A DNA stretch of 64,000 nucleotides from Rhizophagus irregularis (lineage: Eukaryota; Glomeromycota; Glomeromycetes; Glomerales; Glomeraceae), in contig NC_089435.1 in assembly GCF_026210795.1 (NCBI RefSeq), forward strand, positions 3,038,001 to 3,102,000. The letters run 5' to 3'. Below the pieces are notes generated by a model that saw only the letters and a program-made list of their open reading frames with translations, did not search any database and was not told the DNA's origin. Positions 11,857 to 21,301 of this stretch are shown here, piece by piece (positions within the stretch are counted from its first letter, which is position 1; the number at the start of each line of letters is the position of its first letter). The translations under genes and the position numbers were made by a program.

Positions 11857-12209
11857 AGTAGTATGAAAACCCCAATTCTGGCTCACCCCCACCATATAAT
11901 CTAAAATACTACCACTTTATATAATCTAGTTACCACCATCATATAATTTTAATTACCACCATATAATCCACCTACCACTTTTCATATAATCTAGTTACCA
12001 TCATATAGTTTTATTACCACCATACAATTCTATTACCACCACACAATCTGAAAAAATTAACCGAACAAGAAATAGGATTTCAAAGCCAACGGAGCCAAAA
12101 AAGGTAAGGAATATTAACCCATCCAGGAAACCAGCCATGGAGTCAATAGAGCGGAATAGCAAGGCAAGCAATTTCCCTTATACCGAGAAAAAATGTAATT
12201 GAATAAAAG
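11857..12209 (+). repeat. Left terminal inverted repeat (353 bp)
   Basis: Begins AGTAGTATGAAAACCCC and matches the reverse complement of 23428-23865. The outer ~200 bp contains short direct repeats of TACCACCATATAATC-like words. The inner ~150 bp is unique and almost identical in both copies. It ends with the AATGTAATTGAATAAAAG motif that sits ahead of several genes. Confidence 0.93.
12186..12209 (+). promoter_or_regulatory. Element promoter-like motif, copy 1
   Basis: The core AATGTAATTGAATAAAAG preceded by AGAAAA lies 39 bp before the ATG of the first F-box gene. The same 24 bp recurs at 12858-12881 and, inverted, at 23428-23451, with a two-mismatch variant inverted at 21845-21868. Each time it is 20-40 bp upstream of a start codon on the matching strand. 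A role as core promoter is inferred. Confidence 0.65.
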
Positions 12210-12248
12210 GTAGGTACCAAGTAACTATACAGATAAATAGTACATAAC

Positions 12249-12782
12249 ATGGTATATACCGCAGAAAAGTTAGCAACAATCTTTGGCTGCACAGTCTCTG
12301 ATCTTATGGCTATCAATAGAGAGATTCTAAAAAGCCACCAAACCCCGTACGCAGTATCAGTAATCCCCGAACTTGTGGGCCATATCCTGGAATACATTCC
12401 AAGTAGAAATTTCGGGACACATCTTCTAGAAGTCAGCCCAATCTGGAGAGCCGAAGCTGAACGAATACTCTGGAAGCGGCATAAAGAAGCCGAGGAGGCA
12501 TACGACAAAGCAGTAGAAAAGAAGGAAAAAGCAAATGATGCTCTTGGTCGATCAGAGGAGGAGGGTAATAGAAATCGTGACCTCCGTGAACTTGAATGGG
12601 AGGCATATCAAAAGGCTTGTAAAGAGAGAACAAATGCTGCAGTAGAGCATATTATGGTAAAAGAAGCTATTTGCCGTTGTAGCTTACAACTATAAGTTAC
12701 TTAAGGATAGAGTATACATCAGGACGAGGATGTGCTCAGTGACTCGGAGGACAATCCCGATGACTCAGATGGTGAGGAATAG
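12249..12782 (+). CDS. F-box-like protein of the transposon, one probable intron
   Basis: Unspliced, the frame runs to 12695 (148 residues). A 66-nt intron at 12657-12722 (GTAAAA donor, CAG acceptor) keeps the frame and joins it to an acidic tail (DEDVLSDSEDNPDDSDGEE) ending at 12782, which is otherwise an unexplained open stretch. Residues 39-78 (PELVGHILEYIPSR..., then LLEVSPIWRAEAERILW) resemble an F-box, the Skp1-binding part of SCF ubiquitin ligases. Residues 78-135 are a charged coiled coil. It is transcribed from just inside the left terminal repeat. No substrate-binding domain is seen. The F-box call is by pattern only, and the intron is inferred. Confidence 0.55.
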
Positions 12783-12857
12783 TTTAGGAAGACAGTACTA
12801 ATCTGTCTCCCTCTTTTTTTACCCTCATAGGGTAGGCGAACAATTAATTTTATTTTC

Positions 12858-12881
12858 AGAAAAAATGTAATTGAATAAAAG
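12858..12881 (+). promoter_or_regulatory. Element promoter-like motif, copy 2, before the polymerase
   Basis: An exact internal copy of the 24-bp terminal-repeat motif, 22 bp before the polymerase ATG at 12904 and followed by TATAAAAA. Sequence on either side is not terminal-repeat-like, so the motif itself has been conserved or copied. Confidence 0.7.
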
Positions 12882-12903
12882 AGGAGTATAAAAAGTTTAC
12901 AAG

Positions 12904-15900
12904 ATGTCAACACATCAAGCAAGAAGTGCCCAACACAGACAAGTCACCCGATCAGTTCTAGCTGAACTCAAGCAGGTACCTGTCAAGTCCATCCCATATC
13001 CCCGCTCAAATGCAAAATTGCAGGAATATGAGGATGAGATCCGCCAAATCCATGAAGCACAAGCGGCGGTAACCAATGAAGAGATAACCCGCATGATGCA
13101 AATTGATCCAGACCCACATTATGAGGTAGTCTTTGAACGTCGTGATCAGGTACGTATAGGAAAGGAGTTAACAGACTCAAACTTTACGGCTGATATTGCT
13201 ATAGGAACACCTGGAGAGCATGACTATGCTTCATTTCTTACAGCACACAGTCAAACAATCCAGAATATTCTTCAGGATGAAAGAAATCGATTGGGATCAA
13301 TAAAAGTAAGAATTGGAATATTTGCCACAATAAGACGTTTAGATTCTTACCTTGAGGGATTATTCGGAGATGGTAACTTTAGTGAAGATGATGGAGTAGA
13401 GTATATCTACAGATATAACATACCATTTAAAACTCGCAATATGCCAATCCTACCATCAACAGATATTAATGGTACATTTAACTTTGCATTAGCAAGAATC
13501 ATGCAGAAAGTAGAAGACTATGTAAATTACGGATCAGGTTGGGAATTCTATCGTGTAGAAAAAATATTTATAGAAATCTCGCAATTCCAACCACCCACAG
13601 GAGCAGGACATATACCACTCCCAAAAGATCTTGCCACGAAAAAGGGAGTAGTAAATCCAGCTAATGATGATGACAAATGCTTCCAGTGGGCAATCCTAGC
13701 AGCATTACATCCAGTAGAAAAGAACGCAGAAAGAATTTCCAAGTATAAGGAGTATGTAAATGAGTTAAACTTTGAAGGTATCGAATTTCCAGTACAAGCT
13801 GATGAGGTAATTCTAAGAAGATTTGAGCGACAGAATCCAACTATTGCCCTCTGCATCTGTGAATGGCGTGACCACCGCCTATGCCCAATATATGTTACTG
13901 ATAGGGATGATGCAGAGGGCCGTAAAATAATAGATTTAGTACTTATCAGTAACGGGGAAAAGCAGCACTATTGCTGGATTAAGAATATGAGCCGTTTAGT
14001 AAATAAACGTACAAAAGATGGACATGCAACATTTGTCTGCCGATGGTGTATCTCCCACTTCACACATCAACAAGAAATCCATGACAAACATGTAGCAATA
14101 TGTCGAGGATTAAAGAAAACCCCACAAGCAGACCGAATGCCATCAGTAAAGAAAGGAAATGATATATATGAATTCAAGAACTGGAAACGCCGCATGCAAG
14201 TCCCATATTACTTTGTTGCAGACTTTGAAGCCCTAGTAATGGACATACCACCCACAGATGAAGACAAAGATAAGAAAACCAAGAAAGTACAAGAGCAAAT
14301 CCCCTGCTCATACTCGTATATTAAGGTAAGATATGATGGTGTAAGTGAATCACAGAAGATATTTACAGGAGAAAATGCAGCACAAAAATTTGTAATCGAA
14401 ATGCTAAATGAGGCTAAAGCAATCCGTAATGAATTCAGAAACCCAATGGAAATGATGCCGTTAACAACCCAAGAGCAAGCAAGTTATGATAATGCAATAA
14501 ACTGCTGGATATGTCGTAACCCCTTAGATGGAAATAAAGTAAGAGACCACTGCCATATTACAGGAAGGTATCGAGGTGCAGCACATAGAGGATGTAATCT
14601 TGACTTATCCATAAAACCTCGTGAAATGCATATCCCAGTAATCTTTCACAATTTATCAGGATATGATGGACACATAATTATGCAAGGAATTGGTGCAATG
14701 GAATGTGAGGATGATATTGATCCTATCCCTTATAACATGGAAAAGTATATGGCATTCAAGTTAGGTTCCCTCCGATTTATAGACAGCTTACAATTCATGA
14801 AATCAAGTCTCGACAAATTAGCATCCAATCTAGGTGCAGAAAAATGTAGAGCACAAGAATGTAGTAATCCACAACACTTATGGCGAATTGATGCAGGTAG
14901 ATGCTTTGCACATCCCGAAAACTTTAAGATAACACGAAGTCAAATATCACCTGAATTACTCGAGATTTATCTTAAGAAAGGTGTCTACCCGTATGAATAC
15001 ATGGATGACTGGAAAAAGTTCGAGAAAACTAGTTTACCACCTAAAGGAGCATTTTATAGCAAACTTAATGAAACCCACATTAGTGATAAAGAATATGAAT
15101 ATGCACAGTATGTATGGGAAAAAGCAGGATGTAAAACAATGCAAGATTATCATGACATTTATCTCAAAACTGACGTCCTCCTACTAGCCGATATATTTCA
15201 GAATTTCCGAGAAATGGCCTTGAAAAAATATGGGTTAGATCCTCTCTGGTATTATTCAACACCAGGCTTCGCATGGGATGCACTATTCTTAATGACAGGG
15301 CAAAGATTGGATCTTATAACTGACCAGGACATGTACATGATGGTAGAACAAGGATTACGTGGTGGAATCTCTATGGTAAGTAAACGATATGCTCGTGCAA
15401 ATAATCCAGGTATGGGAGAAGGTAAATGGACCGCAGATAAGCCCAAGTCATCTATTCTATACTTAGACGCAAATAACCTATATGGATGGGCCATGTTGCA
15501 ATACTTACCTACAGGTAACTTCCACTGGATAAAGGAGGAAAACGAGTTATCTAACATTCAAAGGCAAATAGAAAGTAATGAAATACCAGACAATTCTTCT
15601 GAAGGATATATCCTTAAAGTTAAACTGGAGTACCCTCAAGTCCTCCATTCACAACACACAGATTACCCCCTTGCACCAGAACGAATGAAGGTTAAGAAGG
15701 AATGGCTTAGTAAAAAGCAGCAGGAAATAATAGCACGCTCAGGACAACGATACACACCCACAGATAAGCTCATCCCTAACCTATTTGATAAGGATGAATA
15801 TGTAGTTCATTATAGAAATCTCCAGTATTATGTTAGCCAGGGCTTAGTAATCAAGAAGGTCTATGAAGCTATAAAATTCGAGCAGGCTCCATGGATGAAA

Positions 15901-16801
15901 CCATATATAGAATTTAACACCGCCGAACGTGCTAAGGCTAAGAATGATTTTGAGAAGGACTTCTATAAACTCATGAATAATAGTGTATTTGGTAAAACTA
16001 TGGAAAATCTCAGGAAACGTGTACGTGTCTCAGTAGTACAACCCCAAACCCATCCCAAGAAATATAAAAAGCTTACCTCAGATCCTGCATTCAAGAGTCG
16101 TAAAATATTCTCAGAAAATCTTGTTGCAATCCACCGACGAAAAGTGGAGGTAATGCTTAACCGTCCAACATATGTGGGTATGAGTGTGCTTGACCTCTCG
16201 AAGCTCTGTATGTATCAATTCTACTATGATACTCTTAAAGTACGATATGGTGAAAAAAATCCAGTTATGTTATACAGACACAGACTCACTTCTTGTACAA
16301 ATCCAAACTGAGGATATCAATGCAGACCTCATAGATATGGCAGACCAATTTGACTTCAGTGATTATCCTAAAGATCATCCTGTACGAAAAGCATTAGGTG
16401 ATAAGACTGACATAAATATGAAAATCCCAGGGAAATTTAAGGATGAATGTAATGGAGCAGTTATAGCAGAATTTATTGGCCTCCGTCCCAAAATGTACTC
16501 CATTCTCAAGGTAGGGGATGAGACCACCAATCCAAAACATGGTATCCGTAAAGCTAAAGGTGTCCCCTCAAAGGTAGTTAAAAAAGAGTTCCACCATGAG
16601 CGGTATAATAAGGCACTCTTTGATCCTAAACATAATGATACAGTCACCTTTAGAGCAATCCGATCTGATAGACATGCCATAAATGTTATAGAAATGTCGA
16701 AGGTGGGGTTATCCCCTATGGATGATAAAAAATGGATTGCACAAGATAATATCACAATGTATGCACATGGAGATTATAGGATACCACAACTTGAAAATTA
16801 A
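12904..16801 (+). CDS. polB: Protein-primed family B DNA polymerase (PolB), one frame break
   Basis: DNA polymerase of the Polinton/viral-organellar type (DNA_pol_B_2), expected to copy the element. In order it has a conserved KCFQW block (Cys259), a CxxC/HxxxxH finger (Cys379, Cys382), Exo I (DFE, Asp440/Glu442), an endonuclease-VII-like Zn site (Cys534, Cys537, HCH 549-551), Exo II (Asn583, YD 587-588), Exo III (Tyr753, Asp757), motif A (DANNLYG, Asp855) and motif B (Lys1022, NNS 1025-1027). Motif C (YTDTDS) is at 16271-16288 but in the next frame. The first frame ends at 16311 and the second runs to 16801. The switch maps to an A7 run at 16253-16259, where one base too many is present. The residues on both sides are family-conserved, so an intron is unlikely. 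Either an assembly error, a disabling indel, or slippage. Confidence 0.92.
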
Positions 16802-17868
16802 TATAATATATGAGTAGGAGGCAGCATAGTATCAGATGGCACAACTAATAATTCTTCTCGAGTAAATATTTTTTTAGGTCCATCAGATAACCTATATATA
16901 ACCGGCTGCCCATCAACAACTGTGGAAGATTCAATTGTATAAACTTTAGTAGACCATATTGGATCAGTTGCACGTCTCCTACCTTGGTAATCTGAGTTAT
17001 CAAGTAAGTATCTCACAAGAGAACCAGCTGGTAAACGTATTTCTTCTGCACCTACAGGTCTATCCTTCCGAATTTTTGAAGGTAGTGCATACACTTGATC
17101 TTTCTGGATTGCCTCAACTGGAGACATACCTAGCAGACGAGTATTAGAATTATTTAGCTCATTCACAATATCAGAAAGGTTCTTAACCCAGGCAGTATTC
17201 ACATCTTCTGTAAGGAGTTCCTTTGCATCCTGTATTTTGAAAAGTCTCTCTGCTAAAGTTCGATTATACCGTTCAACAATAGCCTGACTCTTATGAGTAG
17301 TACCCACCCGAATACGCACACCTTTTTCATCCATTAATCGGATAACTTCATCCTTAAATTCTGATCCCCCATCTACTTGTAAAACTCTTGGCCAAATAAG
17401 CGGGCAGTCTGCTTTACCATAGATCTTTTTAAATGCCTTAGCAACACGTGCAGAGCTGCGATCTTCTAAAGGTACTGAAGCTTTATATCGGCTAGCAACA
17501 TCTACAATATTCAGACAGTATTTATACAGCTTTCTATCTACAGTATCATAGGGCATATATAAGATATCTGCTTGATGATACATATTTGGTCGAGTAATCT
17601 TATTAAAAGAAACCTGTGGAACATACTTGGGTATAGGTGAGTGTATTTGCCATATAGCCTGTTTATGCAACCACTCTGTAATATCAGATATGTTAAAATC
17701 ATGGCCTTCAGCTTGCACTTTAGCCCAAAGTTTTTCAGGAGTACGATAATATCCACATGGATGGTAATAGATTTGTTGAAGGATATAATTTTGTTCGATT
17801 TGTTTATTAAATGTAGGGTCTATAAAAATCTGTGGAACTGGCAATGGAAGATACATCGTTAAAGACAC
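16798..17868 (-). CDS. int: Retroviral-type DDE integrase (Polinton c-integrase)
   Basis: 356 residues. The catalytic triad can be read as Asp101 (HQADILYMP), Asp166 (LQVDGGSEF) and Glu199 (SQAIVERYNRTL), the last two separated by 32 residues. An N-terminal helical region (HPCGYYRTPEKLW) precedes the core. The C-terminal region (GSLVRYLLDN to FTREELLVVP) looks like an SH3/chromo-like DNA-binding tail. It would cut and join the element ends and make the 5-bp duplication. It converges on the polymerase gene: the palindromic TTAA at 16798-16801 supplies both stop codons. Its start overlaps the Gag start by 37 bp on the other strand. A later Met at residue 5 is an alternative start. The frame is intact. 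Confidence 0.93.
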   Translation of the reverse strand: MSLTMYLPLPVPQIFIDPTFNKQIEQNYILQQIYYHPCGYYRTPEKLWAKVQAEGHDFNISDITEWLHKQAIWQIHSPIPKYVPQVSFNKITRPNMYHQADILYMPYDTVDRKLYKYCLNIVDVASRYKASVPLEDRSSARVAKAFKKIYGKADCPLIWPRVLQVDGGSEFKDEVIRLMDEKGVRIRVGTTHKSQAIVERYNRTLAERLFKIQDAKELLTEDVNTAWVKNLSDIVNELNNSNTRLLGMSPVEAIQKDQVYALPSKIRKDRPVGAEEIRLPAGSLVRYLLDNSDYQGRRRATDPIWSTKVYTIESSTVVDGQPVIYRLSDGPKKIFTREELLVVPSDTMLPPTHILY

Positions 17869-20180
17869 AGATTACAAAGCTTGCACATACATTGCAATCA
17901 CAAGAGCAATATATAAAATACCTGTATGGTGTAATCGAGGGTCATGAATCTGAGATAGAAGAACTTAGGCAAAAAAATGCTGAGTTGCGTGCAAAGCTTA
18001 AGAAAGCATTAGAAACGGCATCACTAAAGGAGGAAGGGCTTCAAGCATTAGAACGTCAGCTGATTGAAGTTGATACTCTAAATATTCAACTTAAAGATCG
18101 AATAAAAGAACTTGCTAATAGACAACGGAAAAACATGGCAGCAATTCCTCCTGACCCTATTACAGAAATCTTAAATAATCGGACAACTATAGCAAATAGT
18201 GTAGCTGGTATTCGTATTCACCTTGATCGTACAACTATAGCAGCACACCCTCATATAAATCATTTATTTAACACTGCAAATGATAGTCTTGATGCCATTA
18301 TCCGATATGCTAATGAGTTGCGAAATATTATAGAAGATCAAGATAATATGGAGGATAGACTTGAAGGTTTGTTAGATGATGCACATAACCGTGAAGAATA
18401 TCTTAGACATGAACTTAATAATACACGTGCTACTATACTGAGAACAAGACGTACCTATGAGGATGCATATGCAAATGAAGTGCGTCATCGCCAACATTGG
18501 GAAGTCCTTGCACAAAATACTCAGATCCAATTGGCTAACATCCAGGCTCAATATGCTAACAGTCAAATTCAACTAGCTAATGTCCAGAGAGAACGTGATG
18601 AGAGTAGAAGAAATGCTCATAGATTATTACAGCGCTATAATACTGAAACAGAACGAAGTAGAAGGCGGGCTAATGGTATCATTCAGCAAGCTCGAGCATG
18701 GAGAGGGCAATTTTTAAACTGTCGTAATCATGGTCAAAATTTGCAAAATCAGGTCAATAATTTGAATCAACAGATTCTAGCATTACAAAATAACCCTCCG
18801 GTAATACAACAACCGATAATGGCAGGATATGCACCTAAAAAATTTAGAGGAGCATCTGGTGAAGATCCAGAACTTTGGCTTCAAGAATTCAGGCAATGGT
18901 GTGAGTCTGCTGGACTTGATCCTGCTGCTAATGCTAGAACTCGTGTTAGGATTCATGGGGTCTTTGAGACTTTACTTGAAGATGATGCTAGAGATTGGTA
19001 TGAAACACATATCAAAGGAAAAAATTGGGAATGTGTAAATCTTCTGGATAATACTGGTGTGGCCAATCTTGCTGCTTTTAATGCTTTGAATAATGGCGCT
19101 ATACAGGCTGTAGCGGCGAATCAATTTCGTGGAGGGGCTAATGTATTACATGGACAAGCAGCTGCAGTTAATACTATTACTGGTGCTAATTTTATACCTG
19201 ATCATACTGTATGGGATGAAGATTGGTCAATAGTCGAGGGTCGTCCTACTGATATAGCTGTTAATAATCCTAATGCTAATAATGGAGGTACAATTGTGGC
19301 TCCTGGAATACGTATTGGACAATTAATATATCGTTTTAAGCATTACTTCCCTACTATAACATCTGAAAAGTCTAAGCTTGCATTTAATGCTATTGTTCAG
19401 GGTAGTGATACTGTAAGCCGATTCTATTCTAAATTACGAAGAATGGTTAGACTTGCATATCCAACTCTTCCAGAGGTAAATCAGAATGAATTAGTACGGC
19501 AACAGTTCTTAAATGGTCTTTCCAGTGAAAATAAGTTGGATGCGCGACGTATTGGTTTAGAAAATTCAGTTGCATCTATTCTGAATAAATTGGAAGAAGT
19601 TGAGAAATACAGGACAGATATGCCACCTACTCCTATAGTTACATATCAGGGTCCAACTTTAGCGGATATTGAGAATCTTATAAATTCTAAAATTCCTATG
19701 ACTACGGCTAGATCATCTGCAGTACCAGTACCATCTTCTAGTCCATTTTCAAGTCCTCAAAATGATACATCATTTCAGAGATTACTTGCTTTAGCATATA
19801 AATTAGGTCTTCCAAGAGATATCGATATAAGTAAAGTAACCCTTAGTGATCTTGAAATATTTATTGATACAGAACTTAATAAAAATTTACCATCTGACCA
19901 TATTTACCGTGGTAATCAGGTATTTGGTATAAGTTCAGGTACACGCAAACCAAAGAAATCAAAGAAATGCTCAAGTTGTGGAAAATCTGGTCATACTAAG
20001 AGTTCCTGTCCAAAATCTAAGAAGGGAAAGAGGAAAACAAATTATGCACATGACTCCTCTGATTCCTCTAACTCTTCTGATGCCTCTGACTCCTCTGACT
20101 CCTTTGATAGTGATTCAGACTCTGGACATGCCTGCTATGGATTAAAAAAAAAAGCCTACAGAAAGGAAACGTGTAGATAA
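17832..20180 (+). CDS. gag: Retrotransposon-like Gag protein with CCHC zinc knuckle
   Basis: 782 residues. Residues 1-110 and about 150-325 are long coiled coils rich in Glu, Arg and Gln. About 330-610 resembles the Ty3/Pao-type retrotransposon Gag capsid region (FRGASGEDPELWLQEF, then ARDWYETHI, then VSRFYSKLRRM and QFLNGLS). At Cys713, Cys716, His721 and Cys726 is a CX2CX4HX4C zinc knuckle within a Lys-rich stretch, as in nucleocapsid. A Ser/Asp-rich tail follows and the frame ends at 20180. Retroviral Gag assembles capsids and binds nucleic acid through the knuckle; the same is inferred here. It starts divergently with the integrase, and TATAAAAA lies just before the ATG. The next frame carries the protease. 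Confidence 0.85.
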   Translation: MELAMEDTSLKTQITKLAHTLQSQEQYIKYLYGVIEGHESEIEELRQKNAELRAKLKKALETASLKEEGLQALERQLIEVDTLNIQLKDRIKELANRQRKNMAAIPPDPITEILNNRTTIANSVAGIRIHLDRTTIAAHPHINHLFNTANDSLDAIIRYANELRNIIEDQDNMEDRLEGLLDDAHNREEYLRHELNNTRATILRTRRTYEDAYANEVRHRQHWEVLAQNTQIQLANIQAQYANSQIQLANVQRERDESRRNAHRLLQRYNTETERSRRRANGIIQQARAWRGQFLNCRNHGQNLQNQVNNLNQQILALQNNPPVIQQPIMAGYAPKKFRGASGEDPELWLQEFRQWCESAGLDPAANARTRVRIHGVFETLLEDDARDWYETHIKGKNWECVNLLDNTGVANLAAFNALNNGAIQAVAANQFRGGANVLHGQAAAVNTITGANFIPDHTVWDEDWSIVEGRPTDIAVNNPNANNGGTIVAPGIRIGQLIYRFKHYFPTITSEKSKLAFNAIVQGSDTVSRFYSKLRRMVRLAYPTLPEVNQNELVRQQFLNGLSSENKLDARRIGLENSVASILNKLEEVEKYRTDMPPTPIVTYQGPTLADIENLINSKIPMTTARSSAVPVPSSSPFSSPQNDTSFQRLLALAYKLGLPRDIDISKVTLSDLEIFIDTELNKNLPSDHIYRGNQVFGISSGTRKPKKSKKCSSCGKSGHTKSSCPKSKKGKRKTNYAHDSSDSSNSSDASDSSDSFDSDSDSGHACYGLKKKAYRKETCR

Positions 20181-21054
20181 AAAGCCTACTGATAAGAAAA
20201 AATCACAACTTGAAAGGCAGCGTATTATCTTTGAGGTTTTTATACAACTCTTAAAGCTTCTGGTTCAATCTTTCGTTAATGCTGTACCAAAAGAGACTGT
20301 TATATCTGCTTACAATGCTCTGAATGCTGAATTCATTAATTATAAAGAACCAGTACTCAGTCAGCTTAAAGGAGAACCCTCGATAAAAACACGTGAAAAA
20401 GTTTGGGATAATGTTAAGGACCTTTTCACATCTATCCTTCATCCTATGATTTCGGTTGTAACTAATAGTATGGCTGCAAATTTAATCCGTAAAAATGATG
20501 ATGTTATATGTAATAATGACTTATGGTCTTCTATAGCAGGTATTGGAATTGTTAATCGCAAGTCTGCTAGTGATGTAGTCACTATTAAGACCAAAGTAGT
20601 CGCACCTGAGAGTGAAAAATCTTTAGTTATTCCTACGACAATTTTCGATACTGGTTCTGATAGTTCTCTGATATCTAACAATATTGTAAAGCGCCTAAAT
20701 CTTGACGTTGATAGAAGTAATGCTCCTGACCTTAGTGGTGTTGCAACAAAATCTGATACTATTGGGACAGTATATGGTCTTGGTATTCTTGTATATGATG
20801 GGGAGAACTCTAAAAAAATTGAAGATGACTTCATGGTTGTTAAGAGTGATAAGGACTTTTTATTGCTAGGTGTACCTTGGATTGATCGTGCTAATGTCAT
20901 TCTAGATTTCCAAAATCGGCAACTGACCATTCCTCTATCATCACGTAAAAAAATTACCATTCCAATTTCTCTACATAAACGGAAAACTAACGTGATTTCC
21001 TTGCAGATGGATACTATCGACTTAAAAAAAATTCACACTCTCGAGGAAGATTAA
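20146..21054 (+). CDS. pro: Retropepsin-type aspartic protease, fused in trans-frame to Gag
   Basis: The +1 frame is open from 20146, within the A10 run, to 21054; the first ATG is only at 20446. It begins with a basic stretch (KKPTERKRVDKK) and a helical region. The active site FDTGSDSSLI is at about 20644, and the flap-distal LLLGVPWI at about 20861 matches the second retropepsin signature. The lack of an early ATG argues for expression as a Gag-Pro fusion, as in retroelements. The join could be a +1 shift or slippage at A10 (20144-20153), a 52-nt intron at 20110-20161 (weak GTGATT donor), or repair of an assembly error. It would mature Gag. It is distinct from the Ulp1-like cysteine protease of ordinary Polintons. 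Confidence 0.8.
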   Translation, partial: KKKPTERKRVDKKPTDKKKSQLERQRIIFEVFIQLLKLLVQSFVNAVPKETVISAYNALNAEFINYKEPVLSQLKGEPSIKTREKVWDNVKDLFTSILHPMISVVTNSMAANLIRKNDDVICNNDLWSSIAGIGIVNRKSASDVVTIKTKVVAPESEKSLVIPTTIFDTGSDSSLISNNIVKRLNLDVDRSNAPDLSGVATKSDTIGTVYGLGILVYDGENSKKIEDDFMVVKSDKDFLLLGVPWIDRANVILDFQNRQLTIPLSSRKKITIPISLHKRKTNVISLQMDTIDLKKIHTLEED

Positions 21055-21173
21055 CCTGTCATCTATGTGGAGCAAGTTTTGACTTTCCCTCTAAGTTAAA
21101 GCGTCATCTTGCTAGGAAAAATCCATGTGTTTCCCAAACTTCTGCGGCAATGATGGGCAGTGGCGGGCAGTGA
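20945..21173 (+). CDS. Candidate spliced C2H2-finger exon of the Gag-Pro gene
   Basis: A 62-nt intron at 20945-21006 (donor GTAAAA, branch-like CTAAC, acceptor TTGCAG) would leave the protease frame after PLSS and enter a frame reading GYYRLKKNSHSRGRLTC and then CHLCGASFDFPSKLKRHL. This is a C2H2-type finger with a trailing NPC, ending in a stop at about 21173. Phase is conserved exactly. The GTAAAA donor is the same as in the candidate intron at 12657. Without splicing the protease ends at 21054. The exon is 21007-21173. A finger after protease would add DNA or RNA binding to the fusion. Confidence 0.5.
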
Positions 21174-21279
21174 CAGGGCAGTGCCCAAATTTTTTCAGCA
21201 GTGACGGGCAGTAACAGGGTAGTGCCCAAATTTTTTCGGCAGTGACGGGCAGTAACAGAGCAGTGCCCAAATTTTTTGG
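21157..21279. repeat. 41-bp tandem repeat with GGGCAGT words, three copies
   Basis: Three units beginning near 21157, 21198 and 21239 share GCAGTGACGGGCAGTAACAG followed by GGCAGTGCCCAAATTTTTT. They are GC-rich in an AT-rich genome, and each unit has the inner palindrome GGGCA..TGCCC. They lie between the Gag-Pro stop and the convergent F-box gene, a plausible termination or 3' end region. Confidence 0.8.
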
Positions 21280-21301
21280 CGGTGATTAGCCTTTACAAAT
21301 A

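Noticed and set aside
16208-16264. Intron explaining the PolB frame change (GTATGT donor, CCAG acceptor)
   Set aside because: It would delete residues just before motif C (LSKLCMYQFYYDTLK region) that look conserved in this polymerase type. A one-base indel is simpler.
12904-16801. Integrated giant-virus or mitochondrial-plasmid polymerase alone
   Set aside because: A kalilo-type linear plasmid would lack the c-integrase and target duplication; giant-virus PolB lacks the Polinton-like endoVII Zn block and is not protein-primed. The linked integrase and ends favour a Polinton-related element.
16798-21054. Ty3-type LTR retrotransposon nested in the element
   Set aside because: No LTRs, primer-binding site, reverse transcriptase or RNase H. 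Integrase is on the strand opposite gag, and the outer inverted repeats and 5-bp duplication enclose everything.
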